From Anoplolepis gracilipes (lineage: Eukaryota > Arthropoda > Insecta > Hymenoptera > Formicidae): a stretch of DNA of 64,000 nucleotides. The DNA is taken from assembly GCF_047496725.1 (NCBI RefSeq), contig NC_132986.1, positions 1,182,001 through 1,246,000 on the forward strand, read 5' to 3'. The notes beneath the pieces are model-generated. The model was not told where the DNA came from and ran no database searches. It saw only the letters and a program-made list of their open reading frames with translations. The translations under genes and the position numbers were made by a program. Positions 48,324 to 60,795 of this stretch are shown one piece after another. Position 1 is the first letter of the stretch. Each line of letters begins with the position of its first letter.

Positions 48324-49487
48324 TTATTTGGTGAAAAATGATTTGCAAACAATGCGACGTCATTGACGAAATCCGTTAAATTTATACACGTATCTGTAAA
48401 ACTGCGGTTGTGATTGCTGATTCAATGCCTTTCCTCTTTTACGAACCAGTTGGGATGATCCGCGACGGTTTTTCTCTCGCGGACGAGGCTATTGAAAGGA
48501 AGAAATAGAGGAGCCAAGTACTTGATGCAGGGGGAGTTCGTCGAAGTACTTCCGAGGACGATTCTTTCCGAGGACTTACTTCTTAAAACCCGTCCGCGTT
48601 TTGATTGCACAATCGATTCGAGCCCGGGCTTTAAGCGGCGCGAAGAAAAAGTCACTGAATGACGACTCGCCCTTCTTTTCCTTTTCTTTTTTTTTCTTTT
48701 TTTCTTCTTCCCTTGTTTTTTTGTCTTTTCAAACTGTCTCTGTTCGCTCTCGAGAATCGCCGCTCTGACAACGATCGATCGTACGACTTCGCAGATCAAT
48801 GCAGAATAGCCGCTTTTGCGACAAGAAAACTCCTCGAGACAACGACGACAGGAAACTTTAAATATCGCGTCCTCTTCCTTAAATCTTCCTGGAAAAGATT
48901 GAATTCCGTCCTCCTGCCCATTCTCTACTCACTCTTGACGATCGCAAGTCGGTGCCTCTTCTCTAAAAGCCAATCTTTGGTACTTGTGCTGACTCTTGAA
49001 TATGCGACGGAGATTACTTTTCAAATGTTATAAAAAGATTCTATCCGAGAAGGCAGATTTTTCTAGAGAATTGTTCGTTATTTTCAACAATCTCTTATTG
49101 TAGTTTAATTTTAGTTTTAGAAAGAATCAAATTTCATATAATAATAATAATCAACTTTTTTTTTGCATTTTATCAATTTATATTTTTATAAAAAATATAT
49201 TCCATCAACGGTACTCTTCAAAGTATAGTGTATTGCGTTATTCAAGTTGCCTCCGAGTTAAAAGAACCGGTAATTAAATGTTTATTCGAAACGTTCACGG
49301 TACGTTACAATTTATGTTTCCTTCGTAATTAAATCCCTACAACACGTTATGCTACTTTTTACGATGTTATTACGTTCTTATCGGCATATTTACTCGCTTA
49401 TATCGACGCATTTGCACGCTGCTTTTAGAAAGAAATAACGCTCATGGCTACGCGGCATTAATGATGTCCCGTGCATCACCTTTAGCA

Positions 49488-49518
49488 TCGTTTCCCGTCT
49501 CTCATCATCGTTTCCCGT
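49488..49518 (+). repeat. 13-bp direct repeat CATCGTTTCCCGT
   Basis: Perfect copies at 49488-49500 and 49506-49518, period 18 bp. Confidence 0.85.
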
Positions 49519-49868
49519 TACATACTTCATCAAAGGAAACATCCGAGCTTATCACTTGCACGCGCGTGCGCGAAAAACGATAAACATATCGTTCGCAATA
49601 TTAGATGAGCTAATAAAGTAATATCGATATAGGCGCGTCTCATCATCCGTGAAATACACACGCATTTCTGTGTGCATAATGAGACACCGAAGGAGAATAT
49701 TAATCATTCTTGCGTACGTGTAAGTGTGCGCATAAAGTACTTCGCATATTTTTGCGAATGCGATAAAATACAGCCAATAATCCGTTTATGCAGCAATGCA
49801 GAATCATATACACGACAAAATTACGTTAAAATGAATTATTGTTGAAATGTAAAACCGTGTATCCCGTT

Positions 49869-49874
<6 letters not shown>

Positions 49875-49926
<52 letters not shown>
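49875..49926. repeat. (GA)26 microsatellite
   Basis: 52 bp of perfect GA. Confidence 0.97.
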
Positions 49927-49930
<4 letters not shown>

Positions 49931-50472
49931 TGCGATGAAACTGGATGAATCGCCGATAAAATGCAGCCAGACTCTAATTAGATAATTTCAGGACCCATTG
50001 CGTCAAGAGATTTTATACATATGAGATTTGATTTTTCTTTCAATAGAAGAACTAAAAGTCACTTGAGTGAGCAATTAAATGAAGTATTTTTAATACAATT
50101 TATATCACTAATCGCAAAGAAACTTGAAATAAAATTTCCCTCTAAATTCTCATTCGCGATTAAAATTCTCTTTTAATCTATTAGTAACGTAAAATTAAAT
50201 TATTATTATACATTAATACTTAATAATTCACAAGTTTTTTCATGATTACTGTTACTGCTTTTCGTGTATGAACAGAAGTCATTTAGAACTGGCACTATAT
50301 CACGGCTGCAAAATACGCACGTAAAACGTAAATATCTTACAGTTTTATTAATGCTTTAATGAAAGCAGCTTCCTCCTCTCCCCCCCCCCCTCTCCCCTTG
50401 GTATGCGGCAAAGTAAGCCGCAGTAAGCCGGATTATGTCGAAAATAACAGTGTTGGAGGGAGTACGTGTGCA

Positions 50473-50475
<3 letters not shown>

Positions 50476-50519
<44 letters not shown>
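50476..50519. repeat. (GA)22 microsatellite
   Basis: 44 bp of perfect GA; about 90 bp upstream is an 11-C run (50380-50390). Confidence 0.97.
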
Positions 50520-50522
<3 letters not shown>

Positions 50523-50962
50523 TCTCGTCTCCCCGGAGAGATGACGAGCATTTCCGCCGCCTCGTATCCTGTCGAGCTATTAAAAAATGGACGATGTCGC
50601 GCGACGATATAACGCGTGGCAGCGAATTACGTTACGGAAAAGCGTACGTGACAGCAGGCCGCTATAGCGTCGGGCAAAAACCGACTTTTTATTATACACT
50701 GAAAGAGGACTCGGCTCCCTTTCGCGTTTGCCATCGATCGATCGTACATGCGCGCGACGTTAATTTTTGACAAGTGTCACGGTAGGTTTTACTCGCTCCC
50801 GATGTCTCGTTGAAGGCACTATCGATTTCGAAGGAGGCTCGATCCGAAATTGCAGCTGCGCCGGCTTTTATACGACGAAATGTCCAACGCAATCAATTTT
50901 CGATCGCGAGTCGGAACGCTGAAGTTTTCATGAGAGATTCCGGTATAAATCTGTATCGTGTC

Positions 50963-50990
50963 TTTTTTTTTTTTTTTTTTTTTTTTTTTT
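50963..50990 (+). repeat. Poly(T), 28 T
   Basis: Followed by CACACACAG. Confidence 0.95.
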
Positions 50991-51120
50991 CACACACAGT
51001 ATCGCAGTTGCCACTACACAAGTTTGGCACCCGTTCAGCTTCCAATCTTTCAATTCTCCAGTCTTTATTTTCTACTTTGAATGACTAACTGTCAATTGTC
51101 GAGTTTTTATTTTCTTTTTG

Positions 51121-51145
51121 TTTTTTTTTTTTTTTTTTTTTTTTT
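51121..51145 (+). repeat. Poly(T), 25 T
   Basis: Second long T run within 160 bp of the first. Confidence 0.95.
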
Positions 51146-52100
51146 ATTTCGACGAATGATTTATTCTCTATAATTTTCAGTTCTTTATATATTACGGTCT
51201 ATATAAAATGTTATCTGTTTACATAAAATACTTTTCTATACGCATTTATTTATTATAAAATATATATGATCTATTGTATAAAAATTTAACTACTTTCTTG
51301 TGTTATAGAATAGACGTGCTTTTTTTATGAAATTCTATATATAAATATTACACTTTGCGATATACATAGAAGCGTACAACTCGCTCATTTTCCAACTTTC
51401 ACTTCTCTTTCTTTCTCTCTCTTTCTCTCTCTCTTTACTTTCTATTCTATATAACAGTTTCCCTCCTCTATACAATTTCCCTCTTCTGTATAAGAGAGCC
51501 AGTTTTGTTAGACTCTCTGCAAGTACAGTTATACGTTGGAATAAGATAACTCCATTTGCCGTATAGCGTTATAAGGTATAAGAGCCGACATGGCATGCAT
51601 CGAAACGGCATTCGTTCTCATCGTTAAAGAATGGCACGGGGTCGATAAAGACAACGGCGAACGGTATTTGCATTTACAATTGCCATGCGCTACCGCGTTT
51701 ATCCACATCCTCATCCACCTGTACAATCGCTACTGAGAAATCGATCGAAATCAAGGAGAAAGAAAAAGAGAGAGAGAGAAAATATATATTTGTATCAAAT
51801 ATCATACTATCAGATATTATTCGGGCTACGGGTTATTACTTTCTCGAATAGCAAACGACTCGTAATACACGTTATTGTATCTATCGCGTGACACGTTTCA
51901 TTTCGAAAATGCTTATCCAGAAGAAAGGCGTTCGATGGCGACGTGTTAAAAATGTGCAAGGTAGAGAAGAGAAAACGCTCGGTGCGATTTGGTGCTACAG
52001 AAAAAAAATTACAAGCCGATCGCGACGCGATATTGCTCGCGACCGCGGAAATAACGGTAAGGGAAAATACTTTTCCGAGCCGCGCGAGTTAATTACTTAC

Positions 52101-52129
52101 CTATTCACCGACGTTGTCGTTGTCGCGTC
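52101..52129 (-). other. Possible 29-nt minus-strand micro-exon
   Basis: On the minus strand a 26-T run (plus-strand poly(A) 52134-52159) ends in TTTGAAG, giving a usable acceptor. 29 nt later comes AATAG|GTAAGTAAT, a consensus-perfect donor (GT at 52100-52099). The acceptor dinucleotide context (AAG) is weak. It may be chance alignment of a homopolymer with a donor. Confidence 0.2.
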
Positions 52130-52133
52130 CTTC

Positions 52134-52142
52134 AAAAAAAAA

Positions 52143-52159
<17 letters not shown>
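52134..52159 (+). repeat. Poly(A), 26 A
   Basis: Followed by (GAAAA)n-like sequence to about 52175. Confidence 0.95.
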
Positions 52160-52174
<15 letters not shown>

Positions 52175-52627
52175 AGGCAACGCGAAAAAAACGTACACGG
52201 AGATATGCTGTATACGGAATGTACGGTTATTCGCGAGAAATGCTTCAACGAATTATTGAGGCAGTAACGAAGATGGGGCTCTCTCTCTCTCTCTTTCTTT
52301 CTCTAGAGTATTCCGATGGATGGCGAATTAATGGAGTCCGAGACTAGGAAGTCTTGTTTACGAGCGATACAGTTCATCGGAGCATAAATATAAAGGAAGA
52401 AAGGGGAGGAGAGAGGAGAAACGCTCGTTATAAAATGTTAAGTATATTGCACACAACATCGATTATTCATTACAAACAAATTTAAATAAAATATCACTGA
52501 GATGCAAATAGTTGTATAAAAAATGTCAAAATTAAAATTTAAAACGGTTTTCTTCAGCTATTAATTTCATCTAGAAATTGTGTCTCGCTAAATTTGTCCC
52601 TGACTGGCGAAAACGCGAAATCTAAAA

Positions 52628-52628
<1 letters not shown>

Positions 52629-52658
<30 letters not shown>
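52629..52658. repeat. (TA)15 microsatellite
   Basis: 30-bp TA tract. Confidence 0.95.
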
Positions 52659-52662
<4 letters not shown>

Positions 52663-53735
52663 ATATACAGATAATATTACAGAAGAAAAATATATAGATA
52701 TGTTGCAATTCTCCCATGGCGGAAAGTACTTTACGGAGGAAGTCGCGTGTGAACTGGCGTGCATAAACTCGCGAGTATTCATTTTCGCATATTTTATTTT
52801 CTACAAAGCGTACAAAAAGTGTCGAATAAATTCGCGAGAATCGTAAAGCATCGTTTATGCGAACAATTTACCGAGTGTAACCTGCGGAAAGTCTGAGTGA
52901 TGAATCAAGAAAAGAGAATGGCGGAGACTGACTTCTCTTCGGAAGAGATACAATCTATTTCGAAAGTAACGAGAGATGTATTGCGGTTTGAATAACGCAA
53001 TATCAATTTCGATCGTCCGATAAACATCAGATATTTATTACGAATTCCCCGTGGTTATTTATAAATTGCTGTATTATTCAGTGAAAATCATTAGTTCATC
53101 AGTGAATAAAATGTTGTACCGCTCAGGATATCGCTAATGCATTTATATTGATCATAAAATTAAATGTACTCGTATAACATAAAAGAAAATTAAAATCATC
53201 AAAGGGATAAAATGAATAATGGAAAAAGATAGTCGACGCGTGTACGAGAATAATCCATACATGCATATATGCGACGTAGAATAATAAAAAGAGAATAATT
53301 AATTATTTATACAAAAATCAGATCATCAAACAGAGTATGGATAAGATAAAAGGACAAAAAAAAATTCGTGCATATTTGAGAAAAACTCGCTTATTACGTT
53401 TGCGAGAGATGACAAGAATGGAAAAAGGGGACGCGACCAGTGCAGACCGGTAATTTCAATGCAAACTCCGCAGGAGGGAAAGAACGGATAGCAACGGCAA
53501 GGATGAGGCAGGGACTGCTCGCTCTTAATGCGAAAAGTTTAATGATATTAATGAAAGTGGCTATATAGCGGTAGGCGCGCTGCATTTTCAGGCGCGCACG
53601 CGCGCGCGGCTCAACTTTAATAATATCTGCTTCATTTACATTCTCGCGAATGCTAGGTGGAGAATGGAGACGGTCCGGCGCGCACCGGAGACCGCGCGCT
53701 AAAACGGGGTCGGTGTGCCCACGAGGAGATAATTC

Positions 53736-53762
53736 GAGAGAGAGAGAGAGAGAGAGAGAGAG
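53736..53762. repeat. (GA)13 microsatellite
   Basis: 27-bp GA tract. Confidence 0.95.
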
Positions 53763-53937
53763 CAATGTTGTGAACCGCTATCTCTTAATTTCTCGAAAGG
53801 CTGCTCTCTTCCACCGCATCATTTCCGCATTATTGTACATCTGGTACGCCGGCAAGTAACGAGCGGCACGTTTTCTCGGCGCCGTAATTGTAATTCCGCT
53901 AAATTACCGGCTCTCGAAAGTGCGTAATGGCGTGAAC

Positions 53938-53964
53938 GATGCCGATGCCAATGCCGATGCCGAT
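53938..53964 (+). repeat. (GATGCC)4 repeat, one mismatch
   Basis: Four hexamers plus GAT; the second unit reads AATGCC at its start. Confidence 0.9.
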
Positions 53965-54276
53965 GGGGATGATCTCGGTGTAGAAAAATACGCGCCGTCT
54001 AAATTCTCCCGATGTCTTCTCCGCAATCATCGTGATACTGACGTTAAATTAGGCAGGAAGGAGGGGAGGCGCGATTAGATCTGGATACGCGAGAATCTTT
54101 CACGGATGCGCGAGATCATCAACGTGCGTCGTTTAGTCATATAAAAACTTTGTTTCTCGTCCGCGAGATTATCGTTGCGCGCTATTCCTTCCCGCTTTGA
54201 CTATCTTTATCCGTCTCTCGAAATGAGTATGCCGAGCGATGATTAAATTTAATTAACTGTAACAGCTGGGACTTAC

Positions 54277-54310
54277 CGGCTCGCGGTTGATGGTCGAAAG
54301 AAAAGCTTAC
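54277..54310 (-). other. Possible recursive-splice site or 34-nt micro-exon
   Basis: Read on the minus strand, a pyrimidine tract and acceptor (CTCCCTTTTCTCTCTGTTTCAG, given here as CTCCCTTTTC then TCTCTGTTTCAG; AG at 54312-54311) is followed immediately by GTAAGC. Acceptor and donor are therefore fused with zero exon between them, the ratchet-point arrangement known from long insect introns. 34 nt further on is a second donor, GCCG|GTAAGTCCC (GT at 54276-54275), so the same acceptor could instead define a 34-nt exon or recursive-splice exon. Two of three frames across those 34 nt are open. No flanking coding exon is visible in the window. Confidence 0.4.
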
Positions 54311-56425
54311 CTGAAACAGAGAGAAAAGGGAGTAGTGATGATGATTATTATTATAATATGCTTTAATGAGAAAATTGCCGGTTAAAATGAATACTGTGAT
54401 ACTTCAAAGAAAGAATCTTTTTCTCTTTCTCCTTTGAAAATGCTATCTCAAGTAATGCAATGTTCTAGATACTTTTTAATACTTGCGCTCATTTTTTTAA
54501 TTACATTGCAAATATATATGCTATTGTAATTAAAAATGTATAATAACAACATGAATTTTTATGTATCTTTAAATTGCTTGAAAATGACTTTAAATATTTA
54601 CAAGAAATGTATTGCATCATTTTTAGATATTAAAAAATAGAATGTTATGGAAGTTATCACACACACACGCACACACACGTACTCTAAACTTAATTTCCAA
54701 TATTTATTTAATTTTTTAAATCAACGTCTAACAAAATTCTAATCTGGAAGTTAATTAATAAAATAAGTTGAAAATAAAGGAAAACTTTAGATATTTTAAA
54801 CAAAACGATAAAATATCGCGATAAAAATATTATTAAATTCTTGCTATAGAAAATTCGAAGAATTGAGGTCAAAGATAAGGGTATATTTTTCAGAAAAATA
54901 ATCCAAAGCACGTATGATTTCTGTATGTTATATAATATTATACGCGTGTGTATATATATATATATATATGCGACATACGAGTAGTCTCAGATGGCACATA
55001 TAGAGACCGATCTATTATATTACTTTTCAAAAACTCGAGAGGAAAAGAAATATCTTAAGGAGAAATAAGCAATATTTGCCGAGTCGAACGGGACGATTCC
55101 GTCGATATTATGACGCGTTCTCAGGACAGCTCTTTCTGTCTTGTCGAGTTCTCGAAGAATTCTCACCGAAAAGAACATCGTGAAGAGAGTCACATTCCTG
55201 TAGACATGCAGGAAAATACCAATCGTGATTAATACGTAAACCTCATGTCGGAAAATTCATCGTAATCTCTCGCAGTTGAAGCCTTTAATCTCGTTCCAAG
55301 AATGATGGAAGATGCTGTAGAATTGTCGCGGATTTGTGCCGTCAATATAGATTCCGGTCGCGCGACCAAAGCCCCCTAAAGTACTTGGGCAACTCGTTTT
55401 GGCCACCCTTTGAATGACAATAACTCCCTTCGATATAAGAACGAAAGGGAGCGAAACCGACGTGGTCGACAGGATAAGAGAATCTCTGCGCGAGAGCGAT
55501 TGTCGCTGAGAAAACGACGGTCGCTCGTAGTAACATCGATTGCAGATCATTCCTCTGGAAATCGCGGGATTTATGAGGATTCCGTGGGATTTTCAACCGT
55601 GTCGAATTTCGAGATAAGCAAATTTTATTGGACCTCCTTTGAAAGATCAGTATTTGTAGAAGCTATAAAGAACTTTATTCTCTTTACATTATAGACATAT
55701 TTTCTTATTTTTGTATATATTTTTATCTTCTCTTATTTATTTTATTTACTATAAAAAATAGTAAATATAAATATATCGTATACATATATAATGCTGACTG
55801 CATAAAGTAACTGATTCTAGATTAAATCGCACAATGGATACAAGTTCTCTCTTTTATTTTCTATGTCTTCTAAATAAGATATGATTTTTATTAAATCAAT
55901 ATCATGAAACTAGTATAATCAATGTCATTTTGTGGCTTAGAAAGCATTTTATGTTCTATATTCGATGTAGGACATTTCCTTCTTTCTCTCTGTTCTTTTT
56001 TTCTTTTAAACCACAAAATGATATTGACAATTCTAACTCAAGAGACAGAATATTCTCAGTCTATTGTTTTTAGTCACGACATTGTTTCATCAAAATAAAA
56101 GATTTATAAATAACTATATTTATTAGACTATATTTATCTCTTCTATTAAATAAGAGATGAATTATGTAAAAGAATTAGATATACTTGAAAAAAAAAAAAA
56201 AAAAGAATATTTAATCAACGATATGAACAGTATTTCATTAAAGAGAGAATAACGCAAAACAAAATGATGGACCACACATCGATGTCAGTAGCGCGCGAGC
56301 ACGAAACTCATAACTCGTGAGACTCATGAATAAGCGCGCGACATAACGAGTCTTTTCCCGTGGGAATTTTATACGAGACGAGAATATATCGTGAGAGAGA
56401 TCGTGATGGTGAAAAAGAGATAAAG

Positions 56426-56448
56426 ATATATATATATATATATATATA
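56426..56448. repeat. (AT)n microsatellite
   Basis: 23-bp AT tract. Confidence 0.95.
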
Positions 56449-56684
56449 ATGCGCGTGCACGATGCGTGCACTTCGTATTTGGCGCTTTAAATAACCGCGA
56501 GAGACGGTCAACACGTGGAATAATAAGAGTGAGAGTGGGAGAGGACTTTTCTACGTGATCCTCGAAGAGTGGCATTATCCCGCCGGCCAGCGCGGCGATA
56601 GCATCTGAAACGGCGCGAGAGGACGAGGTCGACGAGTGCAGCAGCGTTGTTGCACGCGCGCATTGCACACGTACATGTATATAT

Positions 56685-56707
56685 GTACGTACGTACGTAC
56701 GTACGTA
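56685..56707. repeat. (GTAC)n tetranucleotide repeat
   Basis: Nearly six GTAC units. Self-complementary, so it can extrude as a cruciform. Confidence 0.95.
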
Positions 56708-58269
56708 GCTAGGTAGGTGCACGCTCCCACTTCCGGCGAGGAAAAAAGCGTCGAGCCGATCTCTGTCTCTTTCCATCTCACTCCCTCGCTGTCTACTGAC
56801 GGGGTCTCGCGGGTCAATCGGAGCACAATTTCCGCTTGCTCGCATCCTCTTCTCGCGGCCAAATTGCCCCGATCCCGTGATCGGCCGACGAGCCGCGAAT
56901 GCGCCGACCAGAACGATCTTTCCCGGAAATTTCAGAGCGTGTTACGTTCAAAATTTCCCAGGACGAGTGTCATGTGTGCAAATGTATTCGAAAATTCTAG
57001 CGAAAAGCAAATCGAATGTTCGAAAACGAGATATAAAAGGGGGCGATATGTATCTCATTTATATATATCCAGATTATATGTACAAAATACAATGGATATC
57101 TATTTAAATATAATAATATTGCTGAGAAAAAATTATTTCAATAATCCGATAATGAAATTAATGATTCGTTTGTTTAATTAAGTAAATTAAATATTTTTAA
57201 CGTCTGCGTTGATTCAGAAAAGATCATTTTTTTGTATAATTCTGTATATAATTTAGGACATTTTATAAACATATATATTGAATTAGTAGCAAATTTTTTT
57301 CCAGCGTATCGAACAATAAATATCATAGTAAGCATAGCGTGTCGCAATGCATAACTTACTAATCACGTATGCAAAGTATCAAGTTTATTTAATTAATATA
57401 CGTTATATTTTTCCCATTCGAGAAAAATATTCAAGGACTTGCGCCAAGATCGAATTAAATGTATGCATTTTATCTGGTTTTGTGCATAAACACATTCTTT
57501 CACTTTTTATACTTTATTTTTTTTTTTTTTTAGAAAAGACTCGCTCTAGATTCTACATAACTATCTATTCCATTCTATTCTATTCTAATGTATTCTCTCG
57601 CCTGAAACTTCCGCCCTCTCTAAAGTACTCGTTGTGTAAACGAGCACGACTCGGCGCAAATAGATGTACGAAAGGAGGAGGAGAATGCGTGACGCGACTC
57701 GGCCGCGATGAATGATTTATCGTTTGCTCGCTCGCGGATTATCTGGTGCGCATAAATTACACACTTCTCTCGAAACGAAGCGAAATGCGTGTACGACGGT
57801 GGCGGAAACGCAAAACGCAGTAACGGTATCGCCGGAAATCGTGGCGCGAATCATGACCGATCCCGCCAAGTGGAAGGAAATGTCGAGACACGCGCGCGCG
57901 CACACGCATATGCAAATACGCACAAATGCACAATGCACTCACCACTTCGCTGCACACTCGCTGTTCGTAAGCAGATTACCCGCGTGACTGTTGCTGCCTA
58001 ATTGCCCGCATCGACCTAAATTCCAAACCGATAAGCACCCCCGTTGCAGGGTGCAACCGTCAGTTGGTCCGGATGAGATTTCGGCAATGAGTGTTTAGTT
58101 AACGAACGATATCTGTTTGTTCAGCGAGAAACGTATAAAGTTTATGTGATCGAGTTTTATTTGCAAAAAAAACACTCAGTAACCTCTCCTGTTTATTTGC
58201 ACGTACAACTTGAATCGGGCAACATCATATTATTCCGTAATCTTTTTAATACGTATTTAGTTTTAGGTA

Positions 58270-58271
<2 letters not shown>

Positions 58272-58300
<29 letters not shown>
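58272..58300 (+). repeat. Poly(A), 29 A
   Basis: Flanked by TAGTTT on both sides at short distance (a TAGTTT lies about 10 bp upstream and another directly downstream), a weak hint of a target-site duplication. Confidence 0.95.
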
Positions 58301-58302
<2 letters not shown>

Positions 58303-59355
58303 GTTTATTCGATATTGATAGAGATATATATTTTTATAACATTACGCAGGATGATTCGTATAATTTTATCAGCCGAAATATCGAGAAATACAAAAAAGAT
58401 TGTTTCGAGTGAGATAAAATGTTTTCGAGTTGTTCAAATAAGGAATTCTGATTATGATATTCCTCTGTTGGCGATCAAGTAAATTTGCGCCGGCTTTTCC
58501 ACACCGCTGATGGAGAAAAGTGTGCTTATTAACTTTTAACTCGCCAGCTTTTCCGCCGAGTGAGTACGTGAGTTACACGATGGTCCGATATTGCACGATT
58601 TCAGGTCGGGCAACGTTAGCGGCGAGGGATGGTATATGCAAAGCAAGAACACAGTCACGGCGATAAATGTCGAAGCACGCCGCCGGGTGTGTTTTATTTT
58701 CGCACTCCCGCAATATGGAAATTCTCAATTTTCGCCCGACATTGCGTAATTTCCGTCTTACGCTTTCCTCCAAAGTATCCGGGCTCTGCAATTCTGTCGA
58801 GTTAATATCCCGAGGAAAAGAGCGCGCCGCGTTTTCGCTAGCTCACTTAAAAGCACTCACTTAAAACGTAAATAAATAACTAAATTATAACTTCTTTCGG
58901 TTAATAAAAATGAAAAATGAAGCTCGGCAGAGAATATATTTTTGTCACATATATAACGTATATCAAATTTTTAATTCGTCGCAATATTCTTTCTATATTT
59001 TTATATTTTATATAAACCTTTTTAAATCTTAAATCGATTCTTTATTCAAGCTTCTCTTGCCCGATTTTCTTTCGCGCGAAACTTTACGATTTCCATTCGC
59101 AGAAAAAAAAGAAAAAAAAAAAAAGTGACACTTTGCATTTGAAAGATTGAGTTGTCGGAGCCACTGTTGCCGGGATTCGCGAGAGCGCGCGTATAACGAT
59201 CCGGAAGTTTCGCCAGGAAAATCTTTGCAAGCGACGGTGTATAAAACGGGAGAGCAAAACGATCGAGCAAGAACCGAAACACGAGCGTAACTCTCTGTGC
59301 TAAAAGTTTCGCTTGACGATTCCGGACGACCGGCGTGGTAGAGTTTCGTTGCTCG

Positions 59356-59380
59356 CTCTCTCTCTCTCTCTCTCTCTCTC
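59356..59380. repeat. (CT)12 microsatellite
   Basis: Followed directly by AGAGGTAATC; see findings for its splice-like context. Confidence 0.95.
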
Positions 59381-60795
59381 AGAGGTAATCGGCGAAATTC
59401 CAATTGAGTGTCGGGAGCAGACTTTCAGGGAATAAATGAGAGTTTGTCGACAACTCACTGCGATTCGACGCTTCTCTTTCACAATCACGTCGGAATTAAA
59501 AGAACTCGTCATGTTGCGCATGTAAGCGAGCAAGGATAAATATAAATTGTATCGTTTGCATCTATTTAAATTTTGATGATAGATAATTATTGGCGAAATC
59601 GCTTTTATTAAGATTAAATAATAAATACATATTTAATTAATTGATCTTTTCTCTCTCGTTATACTTGAACCGAAACAAAAGGTAATTCTACCATCGCAAG
59701 GATCTTCTTCGAAACACCTCGTACTCGTTTCTTACGCGAGATTCCACTAGATGGAATATCACTTTTCGCGAGTATAATCGTACACGACGATTCCAAGAAA
59801 AACCATCGTTATGTTCAGCAGCAGAGTAAACAATGAAAGAGAAGAAGTAAACTCGAAGGGATTTAGCGAGTCTAAAGTGACTTTGAGTTTAAATTGCAAC
59901 AGACTGCTTGTCCCTCTCCCTACGAAAGAGAGGATCAACAAAACACGTTGCATTCACGTATCGGCGAGAATGCACCGAGACGGCCGAGAACCGGACACGG
60001 CTATTATTATCAATTGCGCGTAACAACTAATTACCTGTAATTATGCCGGGGATATCAAGCTTTCGATATAACGGCACGGTTCTCGTAGTGCGAGGGACAT
60101 TACGATCCGCTGCGACACGACTCTCGATTCTGCTGCCCGCCATATCTACGTCGGTCGCTCATCATTGCATTCCCCGCTTTTAACGAAGGGGAAAGGGAGC
60201 TTCTTTGTCGATCGCGATGCGCGGTCGCAATTACGACGGCACGTGAGCGGAACGTGAAACGGCGATTTCGTTTTCGAAACGGACGGCAGTTCCACGTAAT
60301 GCGTCTGGAGGCCGTTTGCAAACATCACGTTCGGTTAATATTTCGATAAATTTATCTTGATATACGAGACACATTAATAATGATATAATGATATATAACA
60401 ATAGAATGATCGATTAGTTTCAAGTGTAAAATGTTGTCTGATTTTGCGTGAAAGAGCTAATAGTCAATTTTATGAATAAATGTGAAGCACCTTTTAACAG
60501 AGAGGAACCGGAGTATTTGTAAAAGCATTTGTTTTAAAGTAAAAGGAAACACAAAGTAAGTAAAAGCACATCCTACATTTCGCATGAACAATCTTGCTTT
60601 TAGTACGTTTTAGTAACATTTCGCCTTATACTTCAAAGTATTTGTTTATCCATCGCCTGTCAGAGAAAATGTCTCTTCCTTTCTCTCTATCGGTATAATT
60701 CATTCACATAATTAAAAAATGTAGAAAATTTTATTTTATAAGTCATAAAACGCGTGTTGTAAAAAATTATAATACATTTTTGATGCCTCTTCTCT

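Larger units (their letters stand above)
48241..50540. other. Non-coding block
   Basis: No gene seen. CpG-mixed patches at 48340-48660, 48730-49030, 49250-49800 and 50340-50540, AT-rich 49060-49220 and 49990-50270. A pyrimidine-rich stretch covers 48666-48730. The 124-125 codon frames at 48422-49033 depend on that tract. Confidence 0.6.
50541..54274. other. Non-coding block, microsatellite-dense
   Basis: No gene seen. CpG-richer at 50540-50960, 51880-52130, 53390-53990 and 54050-54275. AT-rich 51150-51370, 52430-52560 and 53030-53390. The 123-codon frames at 51888-52259 and 53394-53765 run through a poly(A) and a (GA) tract respectively. A possible minus-strand micro-exon at 52101-52129 is entered separately. 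Confidence 0.6.
54314..57680. other. Non-coding block
   Basis: No gene seen. AT-rich 54340-54940, 55680-56220 and 57040-57360. CpG-mixed 55080-55610, 56230-57040 and 57580-57680. The 158-codon minus frame (56369-56845) and 154-codon plus frame (56717-57181) partly overlap in antisense and contain (TA)n or AT-rich tails, so neither is called. Confidence 0.6.

Noticed and set aside
56369..57181. 158-codon minus and 154-codon plus frames, partly antisense
   Set aside because: They share a CpG-rich, stop-poor patch, include (TA)n or AT-rich tails, and show no motif.
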